This document shows positions 43,132-51,478 of a DNA stretch of 64,000 bases, in pieces (the stretch's first letter is position 1; each line of letters starts with the position of its first letter). The translations under genes were made by a program, and so were the position numbers. Source of the stretch: Rhodosalinus sediminis (GTDB taxonomy: Bacteria; Pseudomonadota; Alphaproteobacteria; Rhodobacterales; Rhodobacteraceae); the NCBI RefSeq assembly GCF_003385555.1, contig NZ_QOHR01000002.1, positions 124,001 through 188,000 on the forward strand. Reading direction: 5' to 3'. The notes under the pieces were generated by a model. It was not told the origin of the DNA. It saw nothing but the letters and a program-made list of their open reading frames with translations, and did not search any database.

Positions 43132-43620
43132 TCACTCCTCGCCTTCGTCGGCGGTGGAGGCGTTGAGAAGGCCGTATTTCTCGATCCCGAGCTTCTCGAT
43201 CAGGTCGAGCTGCGTCTCGAGGAAATCGATGTGGCCCTCCTCGTCGGCGATCAGCTCCTCGAAGAGGTTCTTCGTGACGTAGTCGCCCACGCTGTCGCAG
43301 TGGTTGCGCGCCTCGATGTAGAGCGTGCGCGCCTCGTGCTCGGCGGCGAGGTCGCACTCCATCGTCTCCTTGAGGGTCTGCCCGATGCGCAGCGAGTCGA
43401 GCTTCTGCAGGTTCGGATGCCCCTCGAGGAAGATGATCCGCTCGACCAGCTTGTCGGCGTGGTGCATCTCCTCGATGCTCTCCTCGCGCGACTTGTTGGC
43501 GACCTTGCCGAAGCCCCAGTCGTCCTGAAGGCGGTAGTGCAGCCAGTACTGGTTGATCGCCGTCAGCTCGCTGCGCAGCGCCTTGTTCAGGTACTCGATG
43601 ACCTTGTCGTCACCCTTCAT
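43132..43620 (-). CDS. bfr: Bacterioferritin
   Basis: 162 residues forming a haem-containing 24-mer iron store. Every ferroxidase ligand falls at the E. coli Bfr position: E18, E51, H54, E94, E127 and H130. The haem ligand is M52 (EEMHHADK). The ATG at 43620 was chosen to give this register; an in-frame upstream ATG would add 22 residues. Follows the bfd gene on the same strand, as often seen, so release and storage of iron are encoded together. Confidence 0.97.
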   Translation of the reverse strand: MKGDDKVIEYLNKALRSELTAINQYWLHYRLQDDWGFGKVANKSREESIEEMHHADKLVERIIFLEGHPNLQKLDSLRIGQTLKETMECDLAAEHEARTLYIEARNHCDSVGDYVTKNLFEELIADEEGHIDFLETQLDLIEKLGIEKYGLLNASTADEGEE

Positions 43621-43731
43621 CGCGATCTCCTCTGCGAAATATCTTTCGTAGAGTGCGCAATTTGCCCGGGCGCCGCAACCAGTCATGACCGCGCAGCCGC
43701 GCCGCGCGGCCCGCGGCGCGCCCGGGGCGCG

Positions 43732-43977
43732 TCAGCCCGTCTCGCCCTGCCGCGGCGCTTCGCGCAGGCGGCGCAGTTCGGCGGGCACCTGCAGGCTGTC
43801 GCAGGCCCGCATGCTGTCGATGAATAGCGGCAGGCAGCCGCCGCAGTCGGCCTTCTTGCCGAGGGCGCGGTAGACCTTGCCGGGGGTGATGAGCGTGTCG
43901 GGGTCCGAGGCGCGCATCCAGTCGACGGCGCGGCGGATGTCGTCGCGCGAGATGTTCATGCAGTGACACACGATCAT
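43732..43977 (-). CDS. bfd: Bacterioferritin-associated ferredoxin
   Basis: 81 residues with a [2Fe-2S] site of C4-x-C6 and C45-x2-C48 (MIVCHCMNIS and DCGGC), the Bfd/BFD-like pattern. Bfd reduces the Bfr core to release iron in characterised systems. The C-terminal tail after 62 is longer than in E. coli Bfd. The upstream region shares a palindrome with the divergent osmolyte gene. Starts at the ATG just before MIVCHC. Confidence 0.93.
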   Translation of the reverse strand: MIVCHCMNISRDDIRRAVDWMRASDPDTLITPGKVYRALGKKADCGGCLPLFIDSMRACDSLQVPAELRRLREAPRQGETG

Positions 43978-44085
43978 GGCGTCCTCCCGGCGGGGCCGGC
44001 CGCCCCGCGTCGTCCTCTGGTCGTCCGGGCGGTGCGCCGTCCTTGACCTCGCGCAAGGCGCGCCGCGCCGGAGCGGGGCAGGACT

Positions 44086-44099
44086 GACTCGGGCGAGTC
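44086..44099. promoter_or_regulatory. Palindrome GACTCG-GG-CGAGTC between bfd and the HAD phosphatase gene
   Basis: Exact 6-2-6 palindrome in the divergent gap, 97 bases before the phosphatase start and about 110 before bfd. Read on the minus strand (GACTCGCCCGAGTC) it matches the site at 48907-48920 in 12 of 14 bases. Candidate operator; it may serve the osmolyte genes, bfd or both. An iron-linked palindrome is described in Rhodobacterales but I cannot verify its consensus here. Confidence 0.4.
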
Positions 44100-44195
44100 G
44101 TTTTCCTGCCCGCCCTTGAAATCTGAGTAGATCGCTCGGAAAAGTCAACGCCAGTGTCGCGCACCACGGCACACCGACGCGAGGAAGGGGCCCCG

Positions 44196-44975
44196 ATGCA
44201 CCGCTGGGCGATCGTCACCGACCTCGACGGCACGCTGCTGGATCACGCGACCTACGACTGGACGCCGGCGGCGCCGACGCTCGCGCGGCTGCGCGCGGCC
44301 GGGGTTCCGGTGATCCTCGCAAGCTCCAAGACCGCCGCCGAAATCGGGCCCCTGCGCGACACGCTCGGGCTCTCCGGCGTGCCCGCGATCTGCGAGAACG
44401 GCGGCGGGATCGTGCCCCCCGGCGCCGGGGCGACGCCCGACCGCGCGGAGCACGCGCGGGTGATGGCGGCGCTCGCCGGGCTGCCCGCGGAGCTGCGCGC
44501 GCCCTTCCGCGGCTTTTCCGAGATGTCGGTCGCCGAGGTCGCCGCGCTCACCGGCCTGCCCGAGCGGGAGGCCGCGCGCGCCCGCGACCGGGCCTTCACC
44601 GAGCCCGGCGTCTGGACCGGCGCGAAGGCGGCGCGCGCCGCCTTCGCCCGCGCGCTCGGCGCCGCGGGCGTCGCCGGCCGCGAGGGCGGGCGCTTCCTGA
44701 CCCTCGGCTTTGGGGCGACGAAAGCCGACCGCATGCGCGAGGTGGCCGCGTCGCTCGGGGCGACGCATCTCCTCGCGCTCGGCGACGCGCCGAACGACGT
44801 CGAGATGCTCGAGGTCGCCGACCGCGCCGCGATCGTCGCCAACCCGCACCGCGCCCCCCTGCCCCCGCTCGAGGACGAGGCGGCGGGGCGCATCCTGCGC
44901 ACCCGCGCCCCCGGCCCCGAAGGCTGGTCCTGCGCCGTGGAGCGGATACTCTGCGAGGCGGGCGTCGCGCTCTGA
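44196..44975 (+). CDS. HAD-IIB phosphatase, mannosyl/glucosyl-3-phosphoglycerate phosphatase-like
   Basis: 259 residues. DLDGTLLDH is the HAD nucleophile motif, SSKTAAEIGPLRDTLGL and ICENGGGIVPP match the mannosyl-3-phosphoglycerate phosphatase group, and LALGDAPNDVEML is motif IV with the metal Asp pair. The ATG at 44196 has a GAGGAAGGGG ribosome site. Directly followed by a glucosyl-3-phosphoglycerate-synthase-like gene, so the substrate is probably the glucosyl or mannosyl phosphoglycerate it makes. Confidence 0.88.
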   Translation: MHRWAIVTDLDGTLLDHATYDWTPAAPTLARLRAAGVPVILASSKTAAEIGPLRDTLGLSGVPAICENGGGIVPPGAGATPDRAEHARVMAALAGLPAELRAPFRGFSEMSVAEVAALTGLPEREAARARDRAFTEPGVWTGAKAARAAFARALGAAGVAGREGGRFLTLGFGATKADRMREVAASLGATHLLALGDAPNDVEMLEVADRAAIVANPHRAPLPPLEDEAAGRILRTRAPGPEGWSCAVERILCEAGVAL

Positions 44976-45000
44976 CGCCGGAGACCGAAGGAGCGGCACC

Positions 45001-46245
45001 GTGGCGGATTTTCATCAGAACGGACAGGTGGCGACGCTGCACGACCTGCGCTCGGTCTCGCCCGAGACGCTGACCCACGCGGTGGCGACCTTCGTGCGCG
45101 ACCGGCCGGTGACGCTGATCCTGCCCTCGCTCTACTCGGAGCTCGAGGGCGAGGCGCTGCCGCGCATCCTCGACGAGATCGCGCAGGTGCCGTACCTCAG
45201 GCGCGTGGTGATCGGCCTCGATCAGGCCGACGCCGCGCAATACGCCGAGGCGGTGCGCTTCTTCGAGCGCCTCCCGCAGGAGCACGTCGTCATCTGGAAC
45301 GACAGCCCGCGCCAGCGCGCGCTCGGCGACCGGCTGAAGGCGCACGGCCTCTATCCGTCGGAGCCCGGCAAGGGGAAGAACGTCTGGACCTGCATGGGCT
45401 ACATGCTGGCGCGGCGCGACACCTGGGTCGCGGCGATCCACGATTGCGACATCCTCACCTATTCGCGCCACATGCTGACGCGGCTGATCTATCCGGTGGT
45501 GAACCCTAATTTCTCCTATCAGGTCTCCAAGGGCTTCTACCCCCGGCTCGGCGACGGGAAGATGAATGGGCGGGTCACGCGGCTCCTGGTCTCGCCGCTG
45601 CTGGTGGCGCTGCGGGTGGTGGTGGGCGACCGCGACTTCGTCGATTTCCTGCGCAGCTTCCGCTATCCGCTCTCGGGGGAGGTGGCGCTGCGGACCGCGA
45701 CGCTGCCCGACCTGCGCATCCCCTCGGACTGGGGCCTCGAGATCGGCGTGCTGAGCGAGGCCTGGCGCAACCTCGCACCGAAATCCATCTGTCAGGTGGA
45801 GATCTCCGACGCCTACGACCACAAGCACCAGGCGCTCTCGCCCGAGGACGCGGCGACCGGCCTCAACCGCATGTCCACCGACATCTGCAAGGCGATTTTC
45901 CGCAAGCTCGCCGCCGACGGCACCGTCTTCACGCAGAACACCTTCCGCACGCTGAAGGCGGTCTACTACCGCACGGCGCTCGACATGCTGGAAAGCTACT
46001 ACAACGACGCGGCGATGAACGGGCTGACCATGGACCGTCACAAGGAGGAGCAGTCGGTCGAGCTCTTCGCCGAGAACATCATGCGCGCGGGACAGGCCTT
46101 TCTCGACAACCCCTTCGAGACGCCCTTCATCCCCACATGGAGCCGCGTGAACGCCGCCGACCCGGAGCTTCTGGGCGACATGGTGGCGGCGGTGGAGGCC
46201 GACCTCGCCGAGGCGCGGGTGACGTCCTGTCGCAGTCAATCCTGA
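45001..46245 (+). CDS. Glycosyltransferase, glucosyl-3-phosphoglycerate synthase-like
   Basis: 414 residues from a GTG with AAGGAG 7 bases before it. It has a GT-A fold start (VTLILPSLYSELEGEAL), GKGKNVWTCMGYMLA and the metal-binding DxD at 148-150 in IHDCDIL. SDWGLEIGVLSEAWRN is typical of GT81-like enzymes that join a nucleotide sugar to 3-phosphoglycerate. With the phosphatase upstream this would make glucosylglycerate or mannosylglycerate, an osmolyte. Which sugar is used is not decidable by eye. Confidence 0.87.
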   Translation: MADFHQNGQVATLHDLRSVSPETLTHAVATFVRDRPVTLILPSLYSELEGEALPRILDEIAQVPYLRRVVIGLDQADAAQYAEAVRFFERLPQEHVVIWNDSPRQRALGDRLKAHGLYPSEPGKGKNVWTCMGYMLARRDTWVAAIHDCDILTYSRHMLTRLIYPVVNPNFSYQVSKGFYPRLGDGKMNGRVTRLLVSPLLVALRVVVGDRDFVDFLRSFRYPLSGEVALRTATLPDLRIPSDWGLEIGVLSEAWRNLAPKSICQVEISDAYDHKHQALSPEDAATGLNRMSTDICKAIFRKLAADGTVFTQNTFRTLKAVYYRTALDMLESYYNDAAMNGLTMDRHKEEQSVELFAENIMRAGQAFLDNPFETPFIPTWSRVNAADPELLGDMVAAVEADLAEARVTSCRSQS

Positions 46246-46369
46246 CCAAATTGCTCTGATTCCGCTTGACGGGCCGCGCCGGGCGCATGTACCCGACAAA
46301 TACGGTCGGGAATGCGCTGACGCACCCGACCGCACGCCCACCGGGACCGCCCCGCAGAGGAGACAGAGC

Positions 46370-46750
46370 ATGCAGACCCTCAAGAGCTTCGCCGCCGCCG
46401 CCGCGCTCGGCCTCGCCGCGACCGCCCTCGCCGCCAGCGAGGACGGCGAGATGCAGCATTACAACGTGGTCGAGTCCGAGACGCTCGAGGCGGCGCTGAC
46501 CAATTTCGTGGACTACAACGCCAAGGTGCGCGACGTGCTCGCGCGCGAGGATCTCTCCGTCGCCGACATGGAGGAAATCCACGAATACACCTACACGATC
46601 GAGGCGGCGCTCGCGAAGATCAACGAGGAAATGGGCGCCCTGCCCGAGACGCTCGAGGCGCTGCACCTCGCCTCCGAGGATCACGACGCGGCCGAGGTGC
46701 GCAGCCTCGCCGCGACCTACTTCGAGACCGCCGCCGCGCTCGCGGAGTGA
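46370..46750 (+). CDS. Small exported protein, DUF6746-like
   Basis: 126 residues with a signal peptide (about 1-21, AAALGLAATALAAS). The mature part is acidic and helical with HYNVVESETLEAALTNFVDYN and ADMEEIHEYTYTIEAALAKI, which resembles the DUF6746 family from memory. Probably periplasmic. Lies after the glycosyltransferase and ends 34 bases from the convergent phosphorylase gene. Function unknown. Confidence 0.75.
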   Translation: MQTLKSFAAAAALGLAATALAASEDGEMQHYNVVESETLEAALTNFVDYNAKVRDVLAREDLSVADMEEIHEYTYTIEAALAKINEEMGALPETLEALHLASEDHDAAEVRSLAATYFETAAALAE

Positions 46751-46784
46751 CGCGCCGGGGCCGGGCCGCACGCGCCCGGCCAGG

Positions 46785-48536
46785 TCACGCGCGCGCCGCC
46801 CCGTCGCCGTTGGCGATCCAGCGGCACTGATAGGGGGCGAGGCGGATCGGCGCGCCTGCGGGCGCGATCGCCTCGCCCGAGAGCAGATCGCGCCAGTCCT
46901 CCCCGTCGATCAGGTTGATCGCCGAGGGCGCGATCTCCACCGGCTCGTGGCTCACGTTGTGCAGCGCGAAGATCGACTGCGCCCGGTCGAGGCTCTGCCG
47001 CCATAGGCCGAAGACCCGGTCGTCGAGCTGCAGCGTGAATTGCGTGGCGTTCGGGTGAAAGGCCGGCTGGCGCCCGCGCACGGCCATGCGGGCGTGGATC
47101 CCGGCGAGCGCGCGCGCCTGCGTCGAGGCGGGATCGTCGAGCCGCGCCTGAAGCGCGGGATAATCCCAGCGGTGGCGATTGATCGCCCGCGCGACGCCGG
47201 TCTTTTCCACGCCGGCGTGGTCGTTCCCCGTCGCCAGCAGCGCGTGGATGTAGAAGGCCGGGATGCCCTCCAGCGCCATGACGATCGTCTGCGAGCAGAG
47301 AAACCGCGCCATGTGATGATCGGTGCGCCCGTCGCAGGTGGCGCCCAGCGCGTCGAACCACGTCACGTTGAGCTCGTAGGGCGTTTCGCTGCCGTCCGGC
47401 GCGGTGCGCATGGACACAAGCCCGCCCTGCCCGCGCACGCAGTCGATCATGCGCGCGGCCTCCTCGGGCGGCAGGATGCCCTCGGCGGGCCGCATGCCGA
47501 TGCCGTCGTGGCTCGCCGAGAAGTTGAGGTAGGCGCAGCCCATCTGCGCCGGCGGCATCCCCTGCTGCCAGCGGATGAGATACCGCGCCGTCCCTGATTG
47601 CAGCGCGTGCAACAGGAGCGGGGGCAGCGAGAAGTTGTAGACGACATGCGCCTCGTTGCCGTTGCCGAAGTAGCTCAGGTTCTCGGCCTTGGGCACGTTC
47701 GTCTCGGTCACGAGGATCACCGGCTCCACCGCATAGTCGCAGAGAAGCCGCATCAGCCGCACGATGGCGTGCGTCTCGGGCAGATGGATGCAGGGCGTGC
47801 CGATCACCTTCCAGAGGAAGGCCACCGCGTCGAGGCGCAGGATGCGCACCCCGTTGTCGATGTGCAGCCGCATGATCGCGAGGAACTCGAGCAGCACCTC
47901 CGGATTGCGGAAGTCGAGGTCCACCTGATCGTGGCTGAAGGTGCACCAGACGTGCGCCGACCCCTCGGCCGTCTCGACCCGCCGCAGGAGAGGATGCGTG
48001 CGCGGGCGCACCACGCCGCTCAGGTCGTCGTCCGGGTCGGCCTCCATGAAGAAACGATCGAAGGGCGCGTGGCCCTGCAGGTAGGCGGTGAACCACGGGC
48101 CCTGGCTCGAGACGTGGTTGAGCACGAGGTCCGACATCAGCTTGAACTCAGCGCCGATGCGGCGGATGTCGGACCAGTCGCCGATGCTCGGGTTCACGGC
48201 GCGGTAATCCGTCACCGCGAAGCCGTCGTCGGAGGTGAAGGGGAAGAAGGGCAGGATGTGCACCCCGTCCACCGTGCCGCGCAGGTTGCGGTGCAGGAAA
48301 TCGCGCAGCAGGTCGAGCGGCTTGTGCACCCCGTCCACGATCGAGTTGCCGTAGGTGATCAGCAGCGCGTCGCGCTCGGCCCAGAAGTCGTTGGAGGGCC
48401 GGCGCGCGTGGCGCCGGCGCGGGCGGTCCTCGGGCCAGAAGGCCGCGACGATGCGCGCGGCCAGTTCGGCGCGGTCGGCCTGCGGATAGATCGCCGCGAT
48501 CAGATCGTGAAGGCGCGCGTCGAAACTCGATGCCAT
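46785..48536 (-). CDS. GH13_18 glycoside phosphorylase (glucosylglycerate/sucrose phosphorylase-like)
   Basis: 583 residues of the sucrose-phosphorylase subfamily. The nucleophile lies in RILRLDAVAFLWK (D236), the acid/base in VILVTETNVP (E278), and the remaining Asp in FSASHDGIGMRPA. DGVHILPFFPFTSDDGFAV is also typical. The subfamily includes sucrose, glucosylglycerol and glucosylglycerate phosphorylases. The nearby synthase/phosphatase pair makes glucosylglycerate the best guess, so it would reclaim the osmolyte as glucose-1-phosphate. It faces the synthesis genes and is on its own promoter. Confidence 0.88.
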   Translation of the reverse strand: MASSFDARLHDLIAAIYPQADRAELAARIVAAFWPEDRPRRRHARRPSNDFWAERDALLITYGNSIVDGVHKPLDLLRDFLHRNLRGTVDGVHILPFFPFTSDDGFAVTDYRAVNPSIGDWSDIRRIGAEFKLMSDLVLNHVSSQGPWFTAYLQGHAPFDRFFMEADPDDDLSGVVRPRTHPLLRRVETAEGSAHVWCTFSHDQVDLDFRNPEVLLEFLAIMRLHIDNGVRILRLDAVAFLWKVIGTPCIHLPETHAIVRLMRLLCDYAVEPVILVTETNVPKAENLSYFGNGNEAHVVYNFSLPPLLLHALQSGTARYLIRWQQGMPPAQMGCAYLNFSASHDGIGMRPAEGILPPEEAARMIDCVRGQGGLVSMRTAPDGSETPYELNVTWFDALGATCDGRTDHHMARFLCSQTIVMALEGIPAFYIHALLATGNDHAGVEKTGVARAINRHRWDYPALQARLDDPASTQARALAGIHARMAVRGRQPAFHPNATQFTLQLDDRVFGLWRQSLDRAQSIFALHNVSHEPVEIAPSAINLIDGEDWRDLLSGEAIAPAGAPIRLAPYQCRWIANGDGAARA

Positions 48537-48692
48537 CTGCGGTGCCGTCCCTCGAACCCGCGCGACAGCATAATCCCTGCGCGCGCAACCCCAAGCCCCC
48601 GCGGCGAAATTCGGGCGCCGGGGCGGGCGGTGTGCTGAAAAAGCGGGTGGGGCGGCCGCGCCCCCGGCCCCCGCCGACGCGGGCGCGCCCGC

Positions 48693-48866
48693 TCAGCCGC
48701 GCGGGCGGCTCCGGTCGTCGAGCAGCCGCTCGAGCGGCGGCGCGTCGGAAAGCGCCCCGTCGAGCGCCTGCCCGAGGATCTGGCCCCAGTCGGGCGGCGG
48801 GGCGGTGTCGCGGGGCGCAGCCCGCCGCTCGGCCGGCTGCTCGGGGCGCGGGGTGTGGGACGTCAT
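48693..48866 (-). CDS. Small Pro/Arg/Asp-rich hypothetical protein
   Basis: 57 residues from an ATG after GGGAGACAAGG. PDWGQILGQALDGAL followed by APPLERLLDDR gives a short helical middle; the ends are Pro/Arg-rich. No domain recognised. It lies upstream of the phosphorylase gene on the same strand (156-base gap) and 40-55 bases after the 48907-48920 palindrome, so the two may share a promoter. Confidence 0.45.
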   Translation of the reverse strand: MTSHTPRPEQPAERRAAPRDTAPPPDWGQILGQALDGALSDAPPLERLLDDRSRPRG

Positions 48867-48906
48867 GCCTTGTCTCCCGGCGATGCGCCCCAAAGCCTGA
48901 CCGTTT

Positions 48907-48920
48907 CACTCAGGCGAGTC
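48907..48920 (-). promoter_or_regulatory. Near-palindrome GACTCGCCTGAGTG with a TTGACT -35-like overlap
   Basis: Read on the minus strand: TTGACTCGCCTGAGTG, 12 of 14 bases shared with the palindrome at 44086. TTGACT could be a -35 box for the small gene and the phosphorylase; a convincing -10 is not seen. A repressor bound here would block the promoter. Confidence 0.35.
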
Positions 48921-48933
48921 AATCCCCGCGCGG

Positions 48934-51006
48934 TCAGGCCCCCGAGGGCCGCACCTGCCCCGCGCCGCGCCGGCCCTGCCACCAGTTCCAGCCGAGGATC
49001 ACCGCCAGCGCCGCGGCGCCCGCGATCTCCATCCGGATGTCGGGATAGAAGAGCCCCACGGTCGCCGGCACCGCGACGAGGCGCGAGACAGGGTCCATCG
49101 GCGCGAAGAGCCACCCCTCGATCGCCGCGGCGAAGGCGATGAGCGCGAGCACCGCGGTCAGCCCCGTCCAGAGCACGAGGGGCACCGGCCCGCCCTGGAT
49201 GATCTCGGGATTGTAGACCATGAAGAGCGGGATCAGGTAGAGACCCTTGGCGAACTTCCACGCCTGCACGGAGGTGTCCAGCGGCTTCGCCCCCGCGATC
49301 GCCGCCCCCGCGAACCCCGCGAGCGCGATGGGCGGGGTGACGTTGCTGTCCTGCGAATACCAGAACACCACCAGATGCGCGATCAGGAGCGGAACGCCGA
49401 ACTCCTCGGTCAGCGCGGGGCCGACGAGCACGATGAGCACGATGTAAGCCGCCGTCACCGGCAGCCCCATGCCGAGCACGAGGCTCGCGATCAGCACGAG
49501 GATCAGCGCGAGCAGCATGTTGCCGCCCGAGAAGGCCACCATCATCGACGAGAACTTGAGCCCCAGCCCGGTCAGCCCCACGACGCCCACGATGATGCCC
49601 GCCACCGCGCAGGCCATGCTCACCGCGACGGCGTTGCGCGCCCCCAGCGCCAGCGCGCCGAGGATCATGCGCACGCCGCCCGTGAGCGCCTCTTTCACCC
49701 GCTCGAGCGAGGCGGGCCGCCCCGCGCGCGGCTCGAAGACGAAAATGTCGAGACAGGCGCGCAGGCCGGCCACGCCGATCACCGTCAGGATCGCCCAGAA
49801 GCCCACCCGCATGGGCGAGAGGTTGTTGACCAGAAGCCAGACCAGCAGGACGAGCGGGATCACGAATTGCCAGCCGTCGGCCATCACCCGGGCGACCCGC
49901 GGCAGCTCGTCCTGCGGCACGCCCTCCATCCCGCGCTTCATCGCGACGATGTGCACGAAGAGGTAGACGGTCCCGAGGTAGAGCACCGCCGGGAAGATCG
50001 CGAGCACGACGATGTCGATGTAGGGAATGCGCGTGTATTCCGAGATGAGGAAGGCCCCTGCCCCCATCAGGGGCGGCGTGATCTGCCCGCCGGTGGAGGC
50101 CGCGGCCTCGATCCCGCCGGCCTGCGCGCGGCGGTAGCCGAGCCGCTTCATCAGCGGGATCGTGAAGGCGCCGGTGGTCACCACGTTGGCGATCGCCGAG
50201 CCCGAGATCGAGCCCATGCCGGCGGAGGCGAGCACAGCCGCCTTCGCCGGCCCGCCCGGCCGCTTGCCGGTCGCCGCATAGGCGAGATCGATGAAGAACT
50301 TGCCCGCGCCGGTCACTTCCAGAAACGCGCCGAAGAGGACGAAGATGAAGACATAGGTCGCGGCCACCCCCAGCGGCAGGCCGAAGATGCCCTCCTGCCC
50401 GAGGTAGAGCTGGCCCACCAGCCGCTCGAGCGAGGCGCCCCGGTGCTCCATGATGCCCGGCAGCCACTCGCCGAGCCACGGCAACTCGCCGCGCGAGCCG
50501 GCGAGCGCGTAGAGGATCGCGACGAGGCCGATCACCGTCATGCCGAGGCCGACCGCGCGGCGGCAGGCCTCCAGCACGGTGACCGTGGCGAGAATGCCCA
50601 TCCAGATGTCGGTCTGGCTCCAGAAGCCCGCGCGGTTGATGATCGCGTCGAGGTTCCAGGCGATGTAGCCCCCGCTCGCCGCGCCCGCGGCGAGGAACAC
50701 CGCGTCCACCGCCCAGCCGAGCGGCCCGCGCGGGCGCTCGCCCCCGGTGACGGGGAAGATCAGGAAGGCGAGCACGAGGATGAAGCTCAGGTGGATCGTG
50801 CGCTGGTAGAAGAGCCCCAGCGGCTCGATCCCCGCCCCGTAGAGCTGAAAGAGCGAGAGGCCGATCCCGACGAGAAAGACCGCGATCGCCACGGTCCTCG
50901 GTTGCCGCCCCACGGGCGGGATCAGCGGGCCGTCCTGCGCGCCCGGGGGCGCGCCTGCCCCACCCTGCGCGCCCGGGGGCGCGCCTGCCGGTGCGCTCTC
51001 TGTCAT
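48934..51006 (-). CDS. TAXI-type TRAP transporter fused permease
   Basis: 690 residues with about 16-18 hydrophobic helices. The DctQ-like and DctM-like parts are fused. Family segments include GVAATYVFIFVLFGAFLEVTG, ASAGMGSISGSAIANVVTTG and STGGQITPPLMGAGAFLISE. It imports small organic acids or amino acids driven by an ion gradient. The first 25 residues hold a duplicated GAPPGAQ unit. Works with the TAXI binding protein two genes upstream. Confidence 0.94.
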   Translation of the reverse strand: MTESAPAGAPPGAQGGAGAPPGAQDGPLIPPVGRQPRTVAIAVFLVGIGLSLFQLYGAGIEPLGLFYQRTIHLSFILVLAFLIFPVTGGERPRGPLGWAVDAVFLAAGAASGGYIAWNLDAIINRAGFWSQTDIWMGILATVTVLEACRRAVGLGMTVIGLVAILYALAGSRGELPWLGEWLPGIMEHRGASLERLVGQLYLGQEGIFGLPLGVAATYVFIFVLFGAFLEVTGAGKFFIDLAYAATGKRPGGPAKAAVLASAGMGSISGSAIANVVTTGAFTIPLMKRLGYRRAQAGGIEAAASTGGQITPPLMGAGAFLISEYTRIPYIDIVVLAIFPAVLYLGTVYLFVHIVAMKRGMEGVPQDELPRVARVMADGWQFVIPLVLLVWLLVNNLSPMRVGFWAILTVIGVAGLRACLDIFVFEPRAGRPASLERVKEALTGGVRMILGALALGARNAVAVSMACAVAGIIVGVVGLTGLGLKFSSMMVAFSGGNMLLALILVLIASLVLGMGLPVTAAYIVLIVLVGPALTEEFGVPLLIAHLVVFWYSQDSNVTPPIALAGFAGAAIAGAKPLDTSVQAWKFAKGLYLIPLFMVYNPEIIQGGPVPLVLWTGLTAVLALIAFAAAIEGWLFAPMDPVSRLVAVPATVGLFYPDIRMEIAGAAALAVILGWNWWQGRRGAGQVRPSGA

Positions 51007-51010
51007 CGGC

Positions 51011-51478
51011 TCACTCCGGTGTCAGGACGAGATGGACGCGCTGCCCCACCGCGCGGGGCGACAGCCGGTGCTGCCGGCCGCCGACGCTCAGGCGGTGATC
51101 CGTGGATGGCCGGCCGATCCGCACGGGCAGTGCGTTCCCCTCGATCGCGTCGTCTATGTCTTCCAGCCAGTAGCCGCCGCCGGGCGCGCTGACCAGCCTT
51201 CCGCCACGGCCCTCGACCTCGCCCAGCCCGGCGGAAAAGTCGTGCAGGTAGGACCGCGCGAGGATCATCCGGCCTTCGCGGTTCACGAAACAGTCGGCGA
51301 CATGCCCGCCGGTCACGGAATGGTTCCACGTCAGGCACCACTCCGCCCCCTCCGGCGCGCGCGCGGTCACCAGCACCGCACCCTCCGCCGTCTCGACCGT
51401 GAGCGTGCCCGCCCCCGCGGCCTGCGCCCAGAGGAGAAGGGCGGCCGCGACCGGCCGCCCTGCCCGTCGCCGTATCAC
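51011..51478 (-). CDS. DUF1850 protein of the TAXI-TRAP operon
   Basis: 155 residues from a GTG overlapping the binding-protein stop (GTGA). A leader (AAALLLWAQAAGA) is followed by a domain with TWNHSVTGGHVADCFVNREGRMILARSYLHDF, split here by WCL upstream, which fits DUF1850. The family is found almost only between TAXI binding protein and permease genes; its role is unknown. Probably periplasmic or lipid-facing. Confidence 0.85.
   Translation of the reverse strand: MIRRRAGRPVAAALLLWAQAAGAGTLTVETAEGAVLVTARAPEGAEWCLTWNHSVTGGHVADCFVNREGRMILARSYLHDFSAGLGEVEGRGGRLVSAPGGGYWLEDIDDAIEGNALPVRIGRPSTDHRLSVGGRQHRLSPRAVGQRVHLVLTPE

Noticed and set aside
44086-44099. Firm call of an iron-regulator site
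   Set aside because: The bfd neighbour makes it tempting, but the same motif stands by the phosphorylase block and I cannot verify the iron-box consensus.
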